From the NCBI GenBank assembly GCA_913061435.1, contig CAJXUK010000004.1, positions 1 to 64,000 of the forward strand: a DNA stretch of 64,000 bases. Direction: 5' to 3'. Under the pieces are notes generated by a model. That model did no database searches. It saw only the letters and a list, made by a program, of their open reading frames with translations, and was not told the origin of the DNA. This stretch comes from an uncultured Thalassolituus sp. Its GTDB lineage: Bacteria; Pseudomonadota; Gammaproteobacteria; Pseudomonadales; Oceanobacteraceae. Shown here piece after piece: positions 19,609 to 28,789 of the stretch (positions within the stretch are counted from its first letter, which is position 1; every line of letters begins with the position of its first letter). The translations under genes and the position numbers were made by a program.

Positions 19609-20640
19609 TTAAGCGGTCATTTCTTCAGTATAGGGGAGGTTCTGCAAGCTGAGTGAAATTTCCTGTGTTTCGTCTAGATAAAGAACTTGTTCTGGGGCGC
19701 TGGTGTTTAGCACCGCCAATACATGCAGTGTTGCGCAAGTGTCGGAGTCTACTTGCTGGCGGCTGAACAATATTGGCCCTTGGTTTTTGCCTTCTTCGTT
19801 ATATAGCGCATCTAGTTGCAGGTCTTTGTGGTTGGTTTGGTTTAGGTCTGTGCGGTAGTAGTACAGTGCTTTTTTGGCTTTGCCTAGGTATTGCAAACGA
19901 GCAATGATTTCTTGGCCGGTGTAGCAGCCTTTATTGAAACTGATGCCGTTTATATGATGTTGGTTGATGTGCTGAGGAATCCATTCTTCGGTTTGCTCGG
20001 CGTCTAGGTAGTAAAGACCGTCTTTTATATCGGCAAGTCGCCATTGCAGTGTTGGCGACCAGTTAAATTGTGCGGGTGTAAAGCTGTCATCATTAGGGCA
20101 AATCACTATGCGGCGTTGTGGGTTGAGTTCAATAACCTGTTGGCTGCTAATCTGTGGTGCATTTTGATACGACCATTGGCCCAAAATTACATGAGTTTGT
20201 GAGCAGTTTTCGAGGGTGGTTTTGAAAAAAACCTTATATTTTTGTAGGTGTTTTTCCAGTATTTTCGCGCTTTCGCTGGGCATGATTAGCCAGTAACTTT
20301 CACCGTCGAAACTGATGTTGAAGTTAGCAACTGTTCGCCCTTTGGCATTGCAGCAAGCTCCGTACCGAAAGGTATTTTGGTTAATTTCTGACAGGTTGCA
20401 GGTCAGCTGACCTTGTAAAAAACGCTCGGCATCTGGGCCATAAACTTTTAACGCAGAAAATTGATTTAGCCAGCATGTTGTTGCTTTTTCGGTGTTGGTT
20501 GCTGGGGCTAATTCGGTTTTTGAATTGGTTTCTGCATTGGTTTCTGCATTGGTTTCTGAATTGTTTAAAGAAATGCCAGGAAGGTAATCACCCCAAGCAT
20601 CGATTGCACCTGATTGTTCTAGTGCTGTACTAAAAACCAT
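19609..20640 (-). CDS. ygfZ: Folate-binding protein YgfZ (Fe-S cluster maintenance)
   Basis: The 343-aa GcvT-like protein binds tetrahydrofolate and supports the activity of certain Fe-S enzymes. The family signature KGCYTGQEIIAR is intact, including the essential Cys. FLQGQLTCNL lies near the N-terminus. The segment before it (residues about 25-45) is a low-complexity Asn-Ala-Glu-Thr stretch encoded by a 12-bp tandem repeat and absent from typical YgfZ. It is divergent from sdhE; both genes concern Fe-S or flavin enzymes, as in many gammaproteobacteria. Confidence 0.92.
   Translation of the reverse strand: MVFSTALEQSGAIDAWGDYLPGISLNNSETNAETNAETNSKTELAPATNTEKATTCWLNQFSALKVYGPDAERFLQGQLTCNLSEINQNTFRYGACCNAKGRTVANFNISFDGESYWLIMPSESAKILEKHLQKYKVFFKTTLENCSQTHVILGQWSYQNAPQISSQQVIELNPQRRIVICPNDDSFTPAQFNWSPTLQWRLADIKDGLYYLDAEQTEEWIPQHINQHHINGISFNKGCYTGQEIIARLQYLGKAKKALYYYRTDLNQTNHKDLQLDALYNEEGKNQGPILFSRQQVDSDTCATLHVLAVLNTSAPEQVLYLDETQEISLSLQNLPYTEEMTA
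20522..20563 (-). repeat. 12-bp x3+ tandem repeat inside ygfZ
   Basis: Units at 20522-20533, 20534-20545 and 20546-20557 read G(A/C)ATTGGTTTCT on the plus strand, with a partial fourth unit. On the coding strand they give the repeated tetrapeptide ETNA. The frame is kept. Confidence 0.9.
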
Positions 20641-20779
20641 AGTATTGTCCTTGTGTTGAACATGAGTAGTACATAGGCGAATTGTTTTTAAGATTTAATG
20701 CTTTTGAATATAAGCCATTTTACGCGATAAATCTCGATTACTCGACCAATCCTCTCTGTGGATTGTGTTTTGTCTGTTG

Positions 20780-20785
20780 TATAAT
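20780..20785 (+). promoter_or_regulatory. Candidate -10 element for sdhE-ygfX
   Basis: A perfect TATAAT lies 28 bp before the GTG start of sdhE, inside the divergent ygfZ-sdhE spacer. No good -35 box is found at 16-18 bp, so the call rests on the -10 and its position. Confidence 0.35.
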
Positions 20786-20813
20786 GGCGCAACTGATTTT
20801 TTGGAGAATGACC

Positions 20814-21071
20814 GTGAGCGAAAATCTCGACCATAAGCGTGTAATGTGGCATTGCCGTCGGGGCATGTTAGAGCTAGACGTTTTATTATTACCATTCTGC
20901 CGAGAAGAATATTCATCTTTAAGTGCAGAAGATCAAGCAAAGTTTGTTGACTTGATTGCGTGTGAAGATCCGGATTTGTTTGCTTGGTTTATGCAGCAAA
21001 GTGTGGCAGAGAATCCTAACCATGCCTACATGGTTGATAAAATTTTGAGTGCAGGAAAAATCCAGCTTTAA
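20814..21071 (+). CDS. sdhE: Succinate dehydrogenase assembly factor SdhE (YgfY/CptB)
   Basis: The 85-aa protein promotes covalent FAD attachment to SdhA and FrdA. The conserved RGxxE motif appears in WHCRRGMLELDVLLLPF, followed by FVDLIACEDPDLFAWF, the usual C-terminal half. GTG 20814 is chosen because GGAG at 20803-20806 is 7 nt upstream; ATG 20808 is in frame but only 1 nt from that site. ygfX follows 26 bp later, the standard sdhE-ygfX (cptBA) pair. Confidence 0.93.
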   Translation: MSENLDHKRVMWHCRRGMLELDVLLLPFCREEYSSLSAEDQAKFVDLIACEDPDLFAWFMQQSVAENPNHAYMVDKILSAGKIQL

Positions 21072-21097
21072 CGTCTTTTTTGTCGGAGCAGCATCTC

Positions 21098-21556
21098 ATG
21101 GAAGAGAGCGAATCCCTTGATATATTTCTTCAGCCTTCGCGGCGCTTATTGTTTTTTAGTGCGCTATTTGTTGTTACTTGCATACTCCTCCTATTGACTA
21201 TCCCGTTAAGTTTTCAGTATAAAATTTTGATGTTTTTGGTTATGGCCATTGGGATCAGTGTCGAATTAAGACGAACTGTTTTTTTAATGAGTTCACGTAG
21301 CATTATTCGCATTGGTTATGACGGTGGTGTTGCTGATAAGCATGGCCATGTCAGTGATGTTTGTTGGTGGTATCAGTGTCGTGCAGGGGAAAAGGTTTAT
21401 GCGCCGTTAGGGTCGGGCAGCCGAGTTTGGGCACAGTGGGTCGCTTTGGATTTTAGTCGTTGGCCTTGGCAGTGGGGATTGTCTGTGGTGGTGGCTCGCG
21501 ATAGCGTTGAGCAGCCTGATGACTTTCAACGCTTAAAGCGAGTTTTGCGCAGTTAG
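21098..21556 (+). CDS. YgfX (CptA)-like inner-membrane protein
   Basis: The 152-aa product has two adjacent transmembrane helices (LLFFSALFVVTCILLLLTIPL and YKILMFLVMAIGISV) followed by a soluble C-terminal domain rich in Trp (WWYQCR, WAQWVALDF, WPWQW). This is the YgfX architecture, and it sits directly after sdhE as ygfX does. YgfX has been described as the toxin of the CptAB pair acting on cell shape and division, a role that is debated. ATG 21098 is chosen over an upstream TTG; GGAG lies about 10 nt before it. Sequence similarity is modest, so position carries much of the call. Confidence 0.7.
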   Translation: MEESESLDIFLQPSRRLLFFSALFVVTCILLLLTIPLSFQYKILMFLVMAIGISVELRRTVFLMSSRSIIRIGYDGGVADKHGHVSDVCWWYQCRAGEKVYAPLGSGSRVWAQWVALDFSRWPWQWGLSVVVARDSVEQPDDFQRLKRVLRS

Positions 21557-21584
21557 TAAATATTTATTCTGTTTAATGGTCGTT

Positions 21585-23195
21585 TTACAGTTCACCCAGC
21601 TCTTTGAGGTATTTGGGTGTTAATACGGTATCAAAGGCACGGGGTAGTGCCTTGGGGTAATCTAATGAGTAGTGCAAGCCGCGACTTTCTTTTCTAAGCA
21701 GTGCTGAGCGTATAATGACATCGGCAACATCCACTAGGTTGCGCAATTCGAGCAGGTCACTGCTAACTCTATAATTACTGTAAAACTCTTGGATTTCTTC
21801 GCGTAATAACTTAACCCGATGCTTGGCGCGAACTAAGCGCTTAGTAGTACGCACAATGCCTACGTAATCCCACATAAAGCGTCTTAGTTCATCCCAGTTG
21901 TGAGCAATGACTACGGCTTCGTCAGAATCGGTTACTTGGCTATCATCCCAGTCGGGTATGGCGGGTAAATCAGCACCTGCCGTTATGTTTTTGCTGATTT
22001 CTGCTGCAGCTGCGCGGGCAAAAACCAAGCATTCAAGTAATGAGTTACTCGCCAAGCGATTAGCTCCGTGTAAGCCGGTATGGGCTGTTTCGCCAATCGC
22101 GTACAAACCTGGAATGTCGGTTCTCCCAGCGGTGTCGGTGACAACGCCGCCACAGGTGTAGTGGGCGGCAGGTACTACGGGAATGGGTTTTTTGGTGATA
22201 TCAATGCCCAGTTCTAAGCAACGTTTGTAGATGTTGGGAAAGTGGCTAATGATAAAGTCTTTGTCTTTGTGGCTGATGTCTAGATATAAGCAATCAGCAC
22301 CTAGGCGTTTCATTTCGTGGTCAATAGCACGAGCAACAATGTCGCGCGGGGCTAATTCACCCCGTTTATCAAATTTATGCATGAAGCGCTTGCCGTTGGG
22401 CAGTAATAAATGCCCGCCTTCGCCACGCACCGCTTCGGTGATTAAAAAAGATTTGGCTTGTGGATGGTATAAGCAGGTGGGATGAAATTGATTGAATTCC
22501 ATGTTGGCTACTCTACAGCCCGCTCGCCATGCCATTGCGATGCCGTCGCCGGAGGCTCCGTCTGGGTTGCTGGTATAAAGGTAGGCTTTGCTAGCGCCAC
22601 CGGTTGCTAATACCACAGAGCTGGCGGTGATAACTTCGACTTCACCGCTGGCTTTGTTTAAAAAGTAGGCACCAAAGCAGCCTTGTTGTTTGTTGCCGAG
22701 TTTTTCACCTGTAATCAGGTCGACGGCAATGTAATCGGTTAGCAGGTGAAGATTGGGCTTGGCTTTAACAGCTTTTTGTAAGGTGTCGGATATGGCGATA
22801 CCGGTTGCATCGGCGGCGTGAATGATTCGACGCACGCTATGCCCGCCTTCGCGGGTAAGATGAAAATCTTCGCTGTTGTCGAGATGATCAAAGGGTACGC
22901 CTAGATCGATTAACCACTGAATGGCAGAAGTGCTGTGTTCTACGGTATGGCGAACGCTGGGTTCGTGGCATAAACCTGCACCGGCATTGAGGGTATCGGC
23001 AACATGGGCTTCGACGGTGTCTTCTTGGTCAAGAACGGCAGCTACACCCCCTTGTGCCCAGCGGGTTGAACCGGCATCTAGGCTGTCTTTGCTCACGATC
23101 GCGGCTGATAGATTATCAGGGAGTGATAGACCTAAGGTCAAACCTGCGGCGCCGCTGCCGATAATTAAAACGTCAAAGGTATGCTTTAGACTCAT
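21585..23195 (-). CDS. nadB: L-aspartate oxidase NadB
   Basis: NadB oxidises L-aspartate to iminoaspartate, the first step of de novo NAD synthesis, using FAD. The FAD site [13 protein letters not shown] is at residues 13-25, with [11 protein letters not shown], then [21 protein letters not shown] and RDIVARAID in the substrate region and [15 protein letters not shown] near 385. Length 536 aa is normal. It converges on ygfX and is divergent from rpoE, as in Pseudomonas (nadB-algU). Confidence 0.96.
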   Translation of the reverse strand: MSLKHTFDVLIIGSGAAGLTLGLSLPDNLSAAIVSKDSLDAGSTRWAQGGVAAVLDQEDTVEAHVADTLNAGAGLCHEPSVRHTVEHSTSAIQWLIDLGVPFDHLDNSEDFHLTREGGHSVRRIIHAADATGIAISDTLQKAVKAKPNLHLLTDYIAVDLITGEKLGNKQQGCFGAYFLNKASGEVEVITASSVVLATGGASKAYLYTSNPDGASGDGIAMAWRAGCRVANMEFNQFHPTCLYHPQAKSFLITEAVRGEGGHLLLPNGKRFMHKFDKRGELAPRDIVARAIDHEMKRLGADCLYLDISHKDKDFIISHFPNIYKRCLELGIDITKKPIPVVPAAHYTCGGVVTDTAGRTDIPGLYAIGETAHTGLHGANRLASNSLLECLVFARAAAAEISKNITAGADLPAIPDWDDSQVTDSDEAVVIAHNWDELRRFMWDYVGIVRTTKRLVRAKHRVKLLREEIQEFYSNYRVSSDLLELRNLVDVADVIIRSALLRKESRGLHYSLDYPKALPRAFDTVLTPKYLKELGEL

Positions 23196-23216
23196 TGCTT
23201 GGGCTCTTTGTAGAAT

Positions 23217-23258
23217 GCTCTTTATGAACTGCTTTTTATGTACTGCTTTTTATGTGGT
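23217..23258. repeat. 14-bp x3 tandem repeat between nadB and rpoE
   Basis: Units at 23217-23230, 23231-23244 and 23245-23258 share GCT(C/T)TTTATG, each followed by AACT, TACT or TGGT. They lie 22-63 bp upstream of the nadB start codon, within its probable leader or promoter. Confidence 0.85.
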
Positions 23259-23364
23259 GCTCTGATTCGCTAATAAAGCACTAGCAAAGCACTATAATGT
23301 AATGTGGTTTTAATTGGCAGTATTAATATAATTCTGCAAAAGACTCTGCTGGTGTAATATGTTT

Positions 23365-23391
23365 GAACTATTTTTCATTTCATAACTCAAT
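23365..23391 (+). promoter_or_regulatory. Candidate sigma-E (AlgU)-type autoregulated promoter of rpoE
   Basis: GAACTA (23365-23370) and TCAAT (23387-23391) are separated by 16 bp, close to the ECF sigma-E/AlgU pattern GAACTT-N16/17-TC(A/T)(A/G)A. The -10 ends 70 bp before the rpoE start. RpoE operons are usually autoregulated this way. Confidence 0.5.
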
Positions 23392-23461
23392 GACTTAACA
23401 AGTCTGTATTCAAACCTTAGCTGACCCGTATTTTGTTGGCAGTGCTTTGGGAGTATGAGTT

Positions 23462-24100
23462 ATGAGTAACGTGGCTTTTGTGCTGCAGCAATCAACAACA
23501 ACGGATCACCTTATGAGTGACAACCCGCAAACAGACCAGCAGCTGGTAAGCCGAGTTCAAAAAGGGGATCGTCGTGCGTTTGATTTATTGGTTATTAAGT
23601 ATCAGCCGAAAATTTTATCGTTAGTTGGGCGTTTTGTGTATGACTCGTCAGAGTGCCAAGATGTTGCCCAAGAGGCTTTTATCAAAGCTTATCGAGCTTT
23701 GCCTAATTTTCGCGGTGACAGTCAGTTTTATACTTGGCTTTATCGCATTGCGGTCAATACCGCAAAAAATTATTTAGTGAGTCGTGGTCGTAAAACTCCC
23801 ACCCAAGGCGTTAACCCTGATGATGCTGAAAATGTTTATCAAGATGTCGCTTTTCAAGACAGTGCAACTCCAGAGCGGATTTTACAAAGAGATCGGCTAA
23901 AAGAAGTGGTATTTACCGCGATTGCTGATTTGCCAGAAGAATTAAGAATCGCGGTGTCGTTACGCGAGATGGATGGAATGAGTTACGAAGAAATTGCAGA
24001 AGTAATGGAGTGTCCTATTGGCACTGTTCGTTCTCGTATTTTTCGTGCTCGTGAAGCCATTGAAAAAAAGATGCAACCTTATTTAGAAGCTACTGCCTAA
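23462..24100 (+). CDS. rpoE: ECF sigma factor RpoE/AlgU
   Basis: This envelope-stress sigma factor directs RNA polymerase to sigma-E promoters and is held inactive by the next gene's product. Region 2 is strongly conserved (VAQEAFIKAYRALPNFRGD, FYTWLYRIAVNTAKN), as is region 4 (GMSYEEIAEVMECPIGTV, SRIFRAREAIEKK). ATG 23462 has GGGAG about 8 nt before it and gives 212 aa; the internal ATG 23513 (MSDNPQTDQQLV) gives 195 aa and aligns better with the start of known RpoE proteins. The operon continues with rseA, rseC and mucD. Confidence 0.95.
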   Translation: MSNVAFVLQQSTTTDHLMSDNPQTDQQLVSRVQKGDRRAFDLLVIKYQPKILSLVGRFVYDSSECQDVAQEAFIKAYRALPNFRGDSQFYTWLYRIAVNTAKNYLVSRGRKTPTQGVNPDDAENVYQDVAFQDSATPERILQRDRLKEVVFTAIADLPEELRIAVSLREMDGMSYEEIAEVMECPIGTVRSRIFRAREAIEKKMQPYLEATA

Positions 24101-24183
24101 TTGGGCAGTCTTATTAGATTTGTTGCTAACGATTTAGTTGGAGCAGGTGAGCGAGATAGCTTGGTGTGAGAGCGGAGAAAACA

Positions 24184-24843
24184 ATGAACGATAGAAATAA
24201 AGAATCTTTGTCGGCTTTAATGGATGGTGAAGCTGATGAGCTTGAGATTCGCCGTATTTTAAATCAACTCGATAATGATGAGTCGTTGCGCGAGCATTGG
24301 AAGAATTATCATTTAATGGGTTCGTTGATGCGCGATGAATCTCATGACAGTTTAGATTTAACTCAGGGTATTAATAATGTTTTAGACGGCAAGACCTCGT
24401 CTGATACAGCCTTTGCCGCGACTGATACTGTCGAGTTTAATGCTAAGTTGGCTGATGGTGCTGGGCAGCAAATGCTGGGCCAAGAAGATTTGCTGCCTTT
24501 AGGGAAAAAAAGCTCACGCTTTGCTTTTATGCGCACGCCGTTAACTTCGGTTGCCGTCGCTGCTTCGGTAACCTTGGCGGTATTGTTGGGGGTGCAGTCG
24601 ATTGATCCTTCGCTTGATCCTAGTGGTTTAGGTTTACAGTCACCGGCTGAGCTAGCGTCGTCTGATTTGTCGCAACAACAAGAGCAATTGTTAACTCAGC
24701 AGCAGCAAGATGTGTTGGAGAATGCACAGCAGCAATTGCAAGAGTATGTGTTGCAGCAATCGTCAGAAAAGGACAGTGAACGTAGCGGTATGTTGCCGTT
24801 TGCGCGAGTGGTTGAGTTTGAAGGCCAAAGTGCATCAAAGTAG
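24184..24843 (+). CDS. rseA: Anti-sigma-E factor RseA/MucA
   Basis: The 219-aa single-pass membrane protein has a cytoplasmic sigma-binding domain (KESLSALMDGEADELEI, then LREHWKNYHLMGSLMR), a membrane helix (TSVAVAASVTLAVLLGV, about 120-136) and a periplasmic tail. Regulated cleavage of such proteins frees RpoE. The tail is unusual: it is strongly Gln-rich (QQQEQLLTQQQQ, then QQQLQEYVLQQ), coiled-coil-like, and ends MLPFARVVEFEGQ. ATG 24184 has GGAG 6 nt upstream. The rseB/mucB gene that usually follows is missing; rseC is next. Confidence 0.9.
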   Translation: MNDRNKESLSALMDGEADELEIRRILNQLDNDESLREHWKNYHLMGSLMRDESHDSLDLTQGINNVLDGKTSSDTAFAATDTVEFNAKLADGAGQQMLGQEDLLPLGKKSSRFAFMRTPLTSVAVAASVTLAVLLGVQSIDPSLDPSGLGLQSPAELASSDLSQQQEQLLTQQQQDVLENAQQQLQEYVLQQSSEKDSERSGMLPFARVVEFEGQSASK

Positions 24844-24881
24844 CGTATACGTTTGAGTGTATTAGTTGAGTCGGGTTTGTG

Positions 24882-25397
24882 ATGAGTATGATTGAAGAGC
24901 AGGTAGTAGTAACCGCAACGACAGAGCATGGTGCTTGGATTGAAGGTGTTCAACAAAGCGCTTGCGGCAGTTGCAGTGCGAAAGCTGGCTGTGGTCAGCA
25001 CACTATGAGCCAGTTAGGCAAAAAAGTAACGTTATGGTTGCCGTTTGATAATGCTAACGTGCAGGCGGGAGAAGACGTTGTCAGTTTGAAAGATTTTTTA
25101 CGGGTGGGTCAGCAAGTGGTCGTAGGTTTGCCCGAGGGTGCGATTTTGCAGAGCACACTAGTATTGTACGGGGTGCCGTTAATTGCCTTGGTGTTAGGTG
25201 CTATTGTTGGTCACTCTGTTGGCGGTGAAGTGGGGTCTATTTTAACCTCGGTTGTCGCTATGTTGGTTGGTTTTAAAGTGGCAGGGCGTATGTCTGAAAA
25301 TAATAAGCGCCAGTGGCAACCTCAATTTCTGCGAGATTGTCCATCTTCTGCTCTTGATTTGAGCCAAGTCGACCTTATCCATACTTCAAAGTATTAA
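24882..25397 (+). CDS. rseC: SoxR-reducing / RseC family protein
   Basis: The 171-aa inner-membrane protein has an N-terminal domain with the RseC Cys cluster (CGSCSAKAGCGQ), then two transmembrane helices (STLVLYGVPLIALVLGAIVG and GSILTSVVAMLVGFKVAG). RseC members are linked to the RsxABCDGE/Rnf system that reduces SoxR and to sigma-E control. ATG 24882 follows GGG at 24873-24875; GTG 24879 and ATG 24888 are alternatives. It directly follows rseA and precedes mucD. Confidence 0.88.
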   Translation: MSMIEEQVVVTATTEHGAWIEGVQQSACGSCSAKAGCGQHTMSQLGKKVTLWLPFDNANVQAGEDVVSLKDFLRVGQQVVVGLPEGAILQSTLVLYGVPLIALVLGAIVGHSVGGEVGSILTSVVAMLVGFKVAGRMSENNKRQWQPQFLRDCPSSALDLSQVDLIHTSKY

Positions 25398-25448
25398 TTC
25401 AGTTCAAGTTAATTCAATTAAATTAAATGTGAGAGGAATTGTTTCGTT

Positions 25449-26891
25449 ATGAAAAATCCCCAGCGTTATTTTTTGCGATGTGTGTTGTTTTTGACCACGG
25501 TTTTGAGCAGCACTTTTAGTATGAATGGTTTAGCTTCTTTGCCAGACTTTACGGAGTTGGTTGAAGAAACGTCACCTTCTGTGGTTAATATTGCGACGAT
25601 TAAGCACGTTCACACCAATCAATACGGTGCCATGGCCGAGCGATATAATTTGCCGCAAGAAGTCCCTGAAATTTTTCGTCATTTTTTTGATCAGTTTGAT
25701 CATGGTCAGCGTGGTCGGCCACCGTTTAACCAAGGCCAGCCTAAAGCTGAAAAGTCGTCCCTCGGTTCGGGTTTTATTATTTCTGCAGATGGTTATGTAT
25801 TAACCAATAATCATGTTATCCAAGGCGCGGATGAAATCATTGTGCGCTTGAGTGATCGTCGTGAATTAACGGCTGAGTTAGTTGGTGCCGACGAACGGGC
25901 GGATTTGGCATTGTTAAAGGTTGAAGCGCGTGGTTTGCCCGAGGTTGATTTAGGCGATTCGGATGATTTAAAGGTGGGCGAGTGGGTGTTGGCAATTGGC
26001 TCTCCGTTTGGTTTTGATTATTCGGTGACGGCGGGTATTGTCAGTGCTCTTGGTCGCAGTCTTCCTAACGAAAGTTATGTGCCTTTTATTCAGACTGATG
26101 TGGCGATTAATCCGGGTAATTCTGGTGGCCCATTGTTTAATTTAGATGGCGAAGTTGTTGGTATTAATTCGCAGATTTATACCCGCTCTGGTGGCTTTAT
26201 GGGAGTGTCATTTGCCATTCCTATTAGTGTTGCGATGAATGTTGCTGATCAGTTAAAAGAGAAAGGTAAGGTTAGCCGAGGCTGGTTAGGGGTTATTATC
26301 CAAGAAGTGAATAAGGATCTAGCGGAATCATTTGGTTTAAAGAAAGCTCAAGGTGCTTTGGTGGCGCAGTTGTTACCGAATAGCCCAGCGGAAGCGGGTG
26401 GTTTAAAAAGCGGCGATATTATTACCGCTTTTAATGGCCAAGAAATTAACTTATCCAGTGACTTGCCTCATCGAGTTGGTCGCATTAAGCCGGGAACTTT
26501 GGCTAAGTTAAATATTGTGCGCAATGGTAAAGCAAAGGTGATCGAGTTAGAAATTGGTGCCTTGCCCGATACGGATGAGCAAATTATGGCATCCGCGGCT
26601 AAAATCACCCCGAAAGAAAACCGTTTAGGTGTGGCTGCTGTAACGCTTAATGCAGAGCAGGTTCGTCAATACGGCGAAGGTGTGATGGTTGAGCGTGTTG
26701 AGCCCGGAAAAGCGGGTGCTTTGGCGGGGCTGGTGCGCGGTGATGTGATAACCATGATCCATGGTCAGCGAATTACTTCGGTTGATACCTTTAACAAGGT
26801 TGTTGAGGGTTTGCCTAAAGGTCGATCTGTGCCGATGCAAATCATGCGTCGTGGTTCGGCCATGTTTATTCCACTGCGCTTGCAGGAATAA
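25449..26891 (+). CDS. mucD: Periplasmic serine endoprotease MucD/DegQ-like (HtrA family)
   Basis: This HtrA protease-chaperone acts on misfolded envelope proteins. After a signal peptide (FLTTVLSSTFSMNGLAS), the trypsin-like domain shows the triad: His in LTNNHVI, Asp in RADLALLKV and Ser in NPGNSGGPLFN. Two PDZ domains follow (about 285-375 and 385-478). The insert between the signal and the protease is Gly/Pro/Gln rich. Length 480 aa is typical of MucD. It is the last gene of the rpoE operon, ending at a strong stem-loop. Confidence 0.95.
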   Translation: MKNPQRYFLRCVLFLTTVLSSTFSMNGLASLPDFTELVEETSPSVVNIATIKHVHTNQYGAMAERYNLPQEVPEIFRHFFDQFDHGQRGRPPFNQGQPKAEKSSLGSGFIISADGYVLTNNHVIQGADEIIVRLSDRRELTAELVGADERADLALLKVEARGLPEVDLGDSDDLKVGEWVLAIGSPFGFDYSVTAGIVSALGRSLPNESYVPFIQTDVAINPGNSGGPLFNLDGEVVGINSQIYTRSGGFMGVSFAIPISVAMNVADQLKEKGKVSRGWLGVIIQEVNKDLAESFGLKKAQGALVAQLLPNSPAEAGGLKSGDIITAFNGQEINLSSDLPHRVGRIKPGTLAKLNIVRNGKAKVIELEIGALPDTDEQIMASAAKITPKENRLGVAAVTLNAEQVRQYGEGVMVERVEPGKAGALAGLVRGDVITMIHGQRITSVDTFNKVVEGLPKGRSVPMQIMRRGSAMFIPLRLQE

Positions 26892-26896
26892 TAAAA

Positions 26897-26930
26897 AATA
26901 AGGCTATGAAACGATCTTCATAGCCTTATT
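26897..26930 (+). terminator. Stem-loop terminator after mucD
   Basis: A perfect 14-bp stem (26897-26910 / 26917-26930) with a 6-nt loop ends the rpoE-mucD unit. The T tract is short (ATTT then CCCC), so termination may be partial, with readthrough into lepA. Confidence 0.75.
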
Positions 26931-26989
26931 TCCCCATTTCTAGTAGACTTCTGCGCTATTTAATCGTTGTCTGTGACAGGTATTCTTTG

Positions 26990-28789
26990 GTGAGTAAGCT
27001 TAACCATATTCGTAACTTCTCTATTATTGCCCATATTGACCATGGTAAATCTACTTTGGCTGACCGTTTTATTCAGCATTGTGAGGGTTTAACCAACCGT
27101 GAAATGCAGGCGCAAGTGCTTGATTCTATGGATATCGAGCGTGAGCGCGGTATTACCATTAAAGCGCAAAGTGTTACCTTAAATTATAAGGCGCAAGACG
27201 GTGAAATTTATCAGCTTAATTTTATTGATACACCAGGCCACGTTGACTTTAGTTATGAAGTTTCACGTTCGTTAGCAGCCTGTGAAGGTGCTTTGCTGGT
27301 GGTAGATGCCGCACAAGGTGTTGAAGCTCAGTCGGTAGCCAATTGTTATACCGCGATTGAACAAGGTTTAGAAGTTGTTCCGGTATTGAACAAGATGGAT
27401 TTGCCACAGGCAGATCCTGATCGTGTTGCTGAAGAAATTGAAGAAATTATTGGCATCGATGCCTCTGAAGCCGTTCGTTGTTCTGCTAAGAGTGGCTTGA
27501 ATATTGAAGGGGTTTTAGAAGAAATTGTTCGTTTGATTCCTTCTCCTGCCGGTGATCCAGACGGCGATTTGCAGGCGTTAATTATTGACTCTTGGTTTGA
27601 CCCTTATTTGGGCGTTGTGTCTCTGGTAAGAATTACTAATGGTACTTTGAAAAAAGGCGATAAGATCCGCATAAAATCTACGGGCCGTGACCACGGCGCT
27701 GATGGTGTGGGTATCTTTACGCCTAAGCGTACGCCAACCGGTGTTTTGCGTGCCGGTGAAGTGGGTTATATGGTTGCCGGTATTAAAGATATTCACGGCG
27801 CACCTGTGGGCGATACCATTACTCATACCAAAACTCCTGAAGTTGCATCATTGCCAGGTTTTCAAAAAGTTAAACCGCAGGTGTATGCCGGTTTATTTCC
27901 TATTAGCTCTGATGATTTTGAAAACTTTCGCGATGCGCTTGATAAATTATCCCTTAACGATGCATCGTTGTTTTTTGAACCAGAAAGTTCTGATGCGTTA
28001 GGTTTTGGGTTCCGTTGTGGCTTTTTGGGTATGCTGCACATGGAAATTATTCAAGAGCGTTTAGAGCGTGAATACAATCTTGATCTTATTACCACAGCAC
28101 CAACGGTGATTTATCAGGTAGAAAATCGTAAAGGTGAAATCTTAGAAATTGATAACCCTTCTAAGTTACCCGATTCTGGCACCATTGAAGAAATGCGTGA
28201 GCCGATTGCCGATGTGAGTATTTTGGTGCCACAAGAGTTTTTGGGTAATGTAATTTCTTTGTGTGTGGGCAAGCGTGGTCTGCAAAAAGATATGCAGTAC
28301 GTGGGTAAGCAGGTTTCATTGACCTATCAAATTCCGATGGCCGAAGTGGTGATGGATTTCTTTGATCGCTTAAAATCAGTTAGCCGTGGTTTTGCATCGT
28401 TGGATTACAGTTTTAGCCATTTTGCACCTGCGCCATTAACGCGTTTGGATATTTTGGTGAATGGCGAGCGTGTTGATGCGTTAGCGGTTATTTTGCATAC
28501 TGATAATGTGCGCAGCCGTGGTCGTGCCTTAACTGAAAAAATGAAAGAATTGATTCCGCGCCAAATGTACGATGTTGCGATTCAGGCGGCTATGGGTGCA
28601 CAAGTTGTGGCACGTACTAACATTAAAGCCATGCGTAAGAATGTAACGGCAAAATGTTACGGTGGTGATATTAGCCGTAAGAAGAAATTGTTACAGAAAC
28701 AGAAAGACGGTAAAAAACGTATGAAGCAGATTGGTAACGTTGAGATTCCTCAGTCTGCTTTCTTAGCTGTACTAAAAGTGGATGATTAA
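26990..28789 (+). CDS. lepA: Elongation factor 4 (LepA)
   Basis: This translational GTPase acts on stalled or initiating ribosomes. GTPase motifs [21 protein letters not shown] and NKMDLP are present, and the C-terminal domain shows [22 protein letters not shown] 26990 gives [10 protein letters not shown], 599 aa, the usual length; a preceding TTG is ignored. The stop overlaps the ATG of the next gene (TAATG). The signal peptidase gene lepB, which commonly follows, is not here. Confidence 0.97.
   Translation: MSKLNHIRNFSIIAHIDHGKSTLADRFIQHCEGLTNREMQAQVLDSMDIERERGITIKAQSVTLNYKAQDGEIYQLNFIDTPGHVDFSYEVSRSLAACEGALLVVDAAQGVEAQSVANCYTAIEQGLEVVPVLNKMDLPQADPDRVAEEIEEIIGIDASEAVRCSAKSGLNIEGVLEEIVRLIPSPAGDPDGDLQALIIDSWFDPYLGVVSLVRITNGTLKKGDKIRIKSTGRDHGADGVGIFTPKRTPTGVLRAGEVGYMVAGIKDIHGAPVGDTITHTKTPEVASLPGFQKVKPQVYAGLFPISSDDFENFRDALDKLSLNDASLFFEPESSDALGFGFRCGFLGMLHMEIIQERLEREYNLDLITTAPTVIYQVENRKGEILEIDNPSKLPDSGTIEEMREPIADVSILVPQEFLGNVISLCVGKRGLQKDMQYVGKQVSLTYQIPMAEVVMDFFDRLKSVSRGFASLDYSFSHFAPAPLTRLDILVNGERVDALAVILHTDNVRSRGRALTEKMKELIPRQMYDVAIQAAMGAQVVARTNIKAMRKNVTAKCYGGDISRKKKLLQKQKDGKKRMKQIGNVEIPQSAFLAVLKVDD

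Noticed and set aside
23293..23298. TATAAT between nadB and rpoE as an rpoE housekeeping promoter
   Set aside because: No acceptable -35 at 16-18 bp, and the region has overlapping AAAGCACTA repeats that could create it by chance. Left unassigned.
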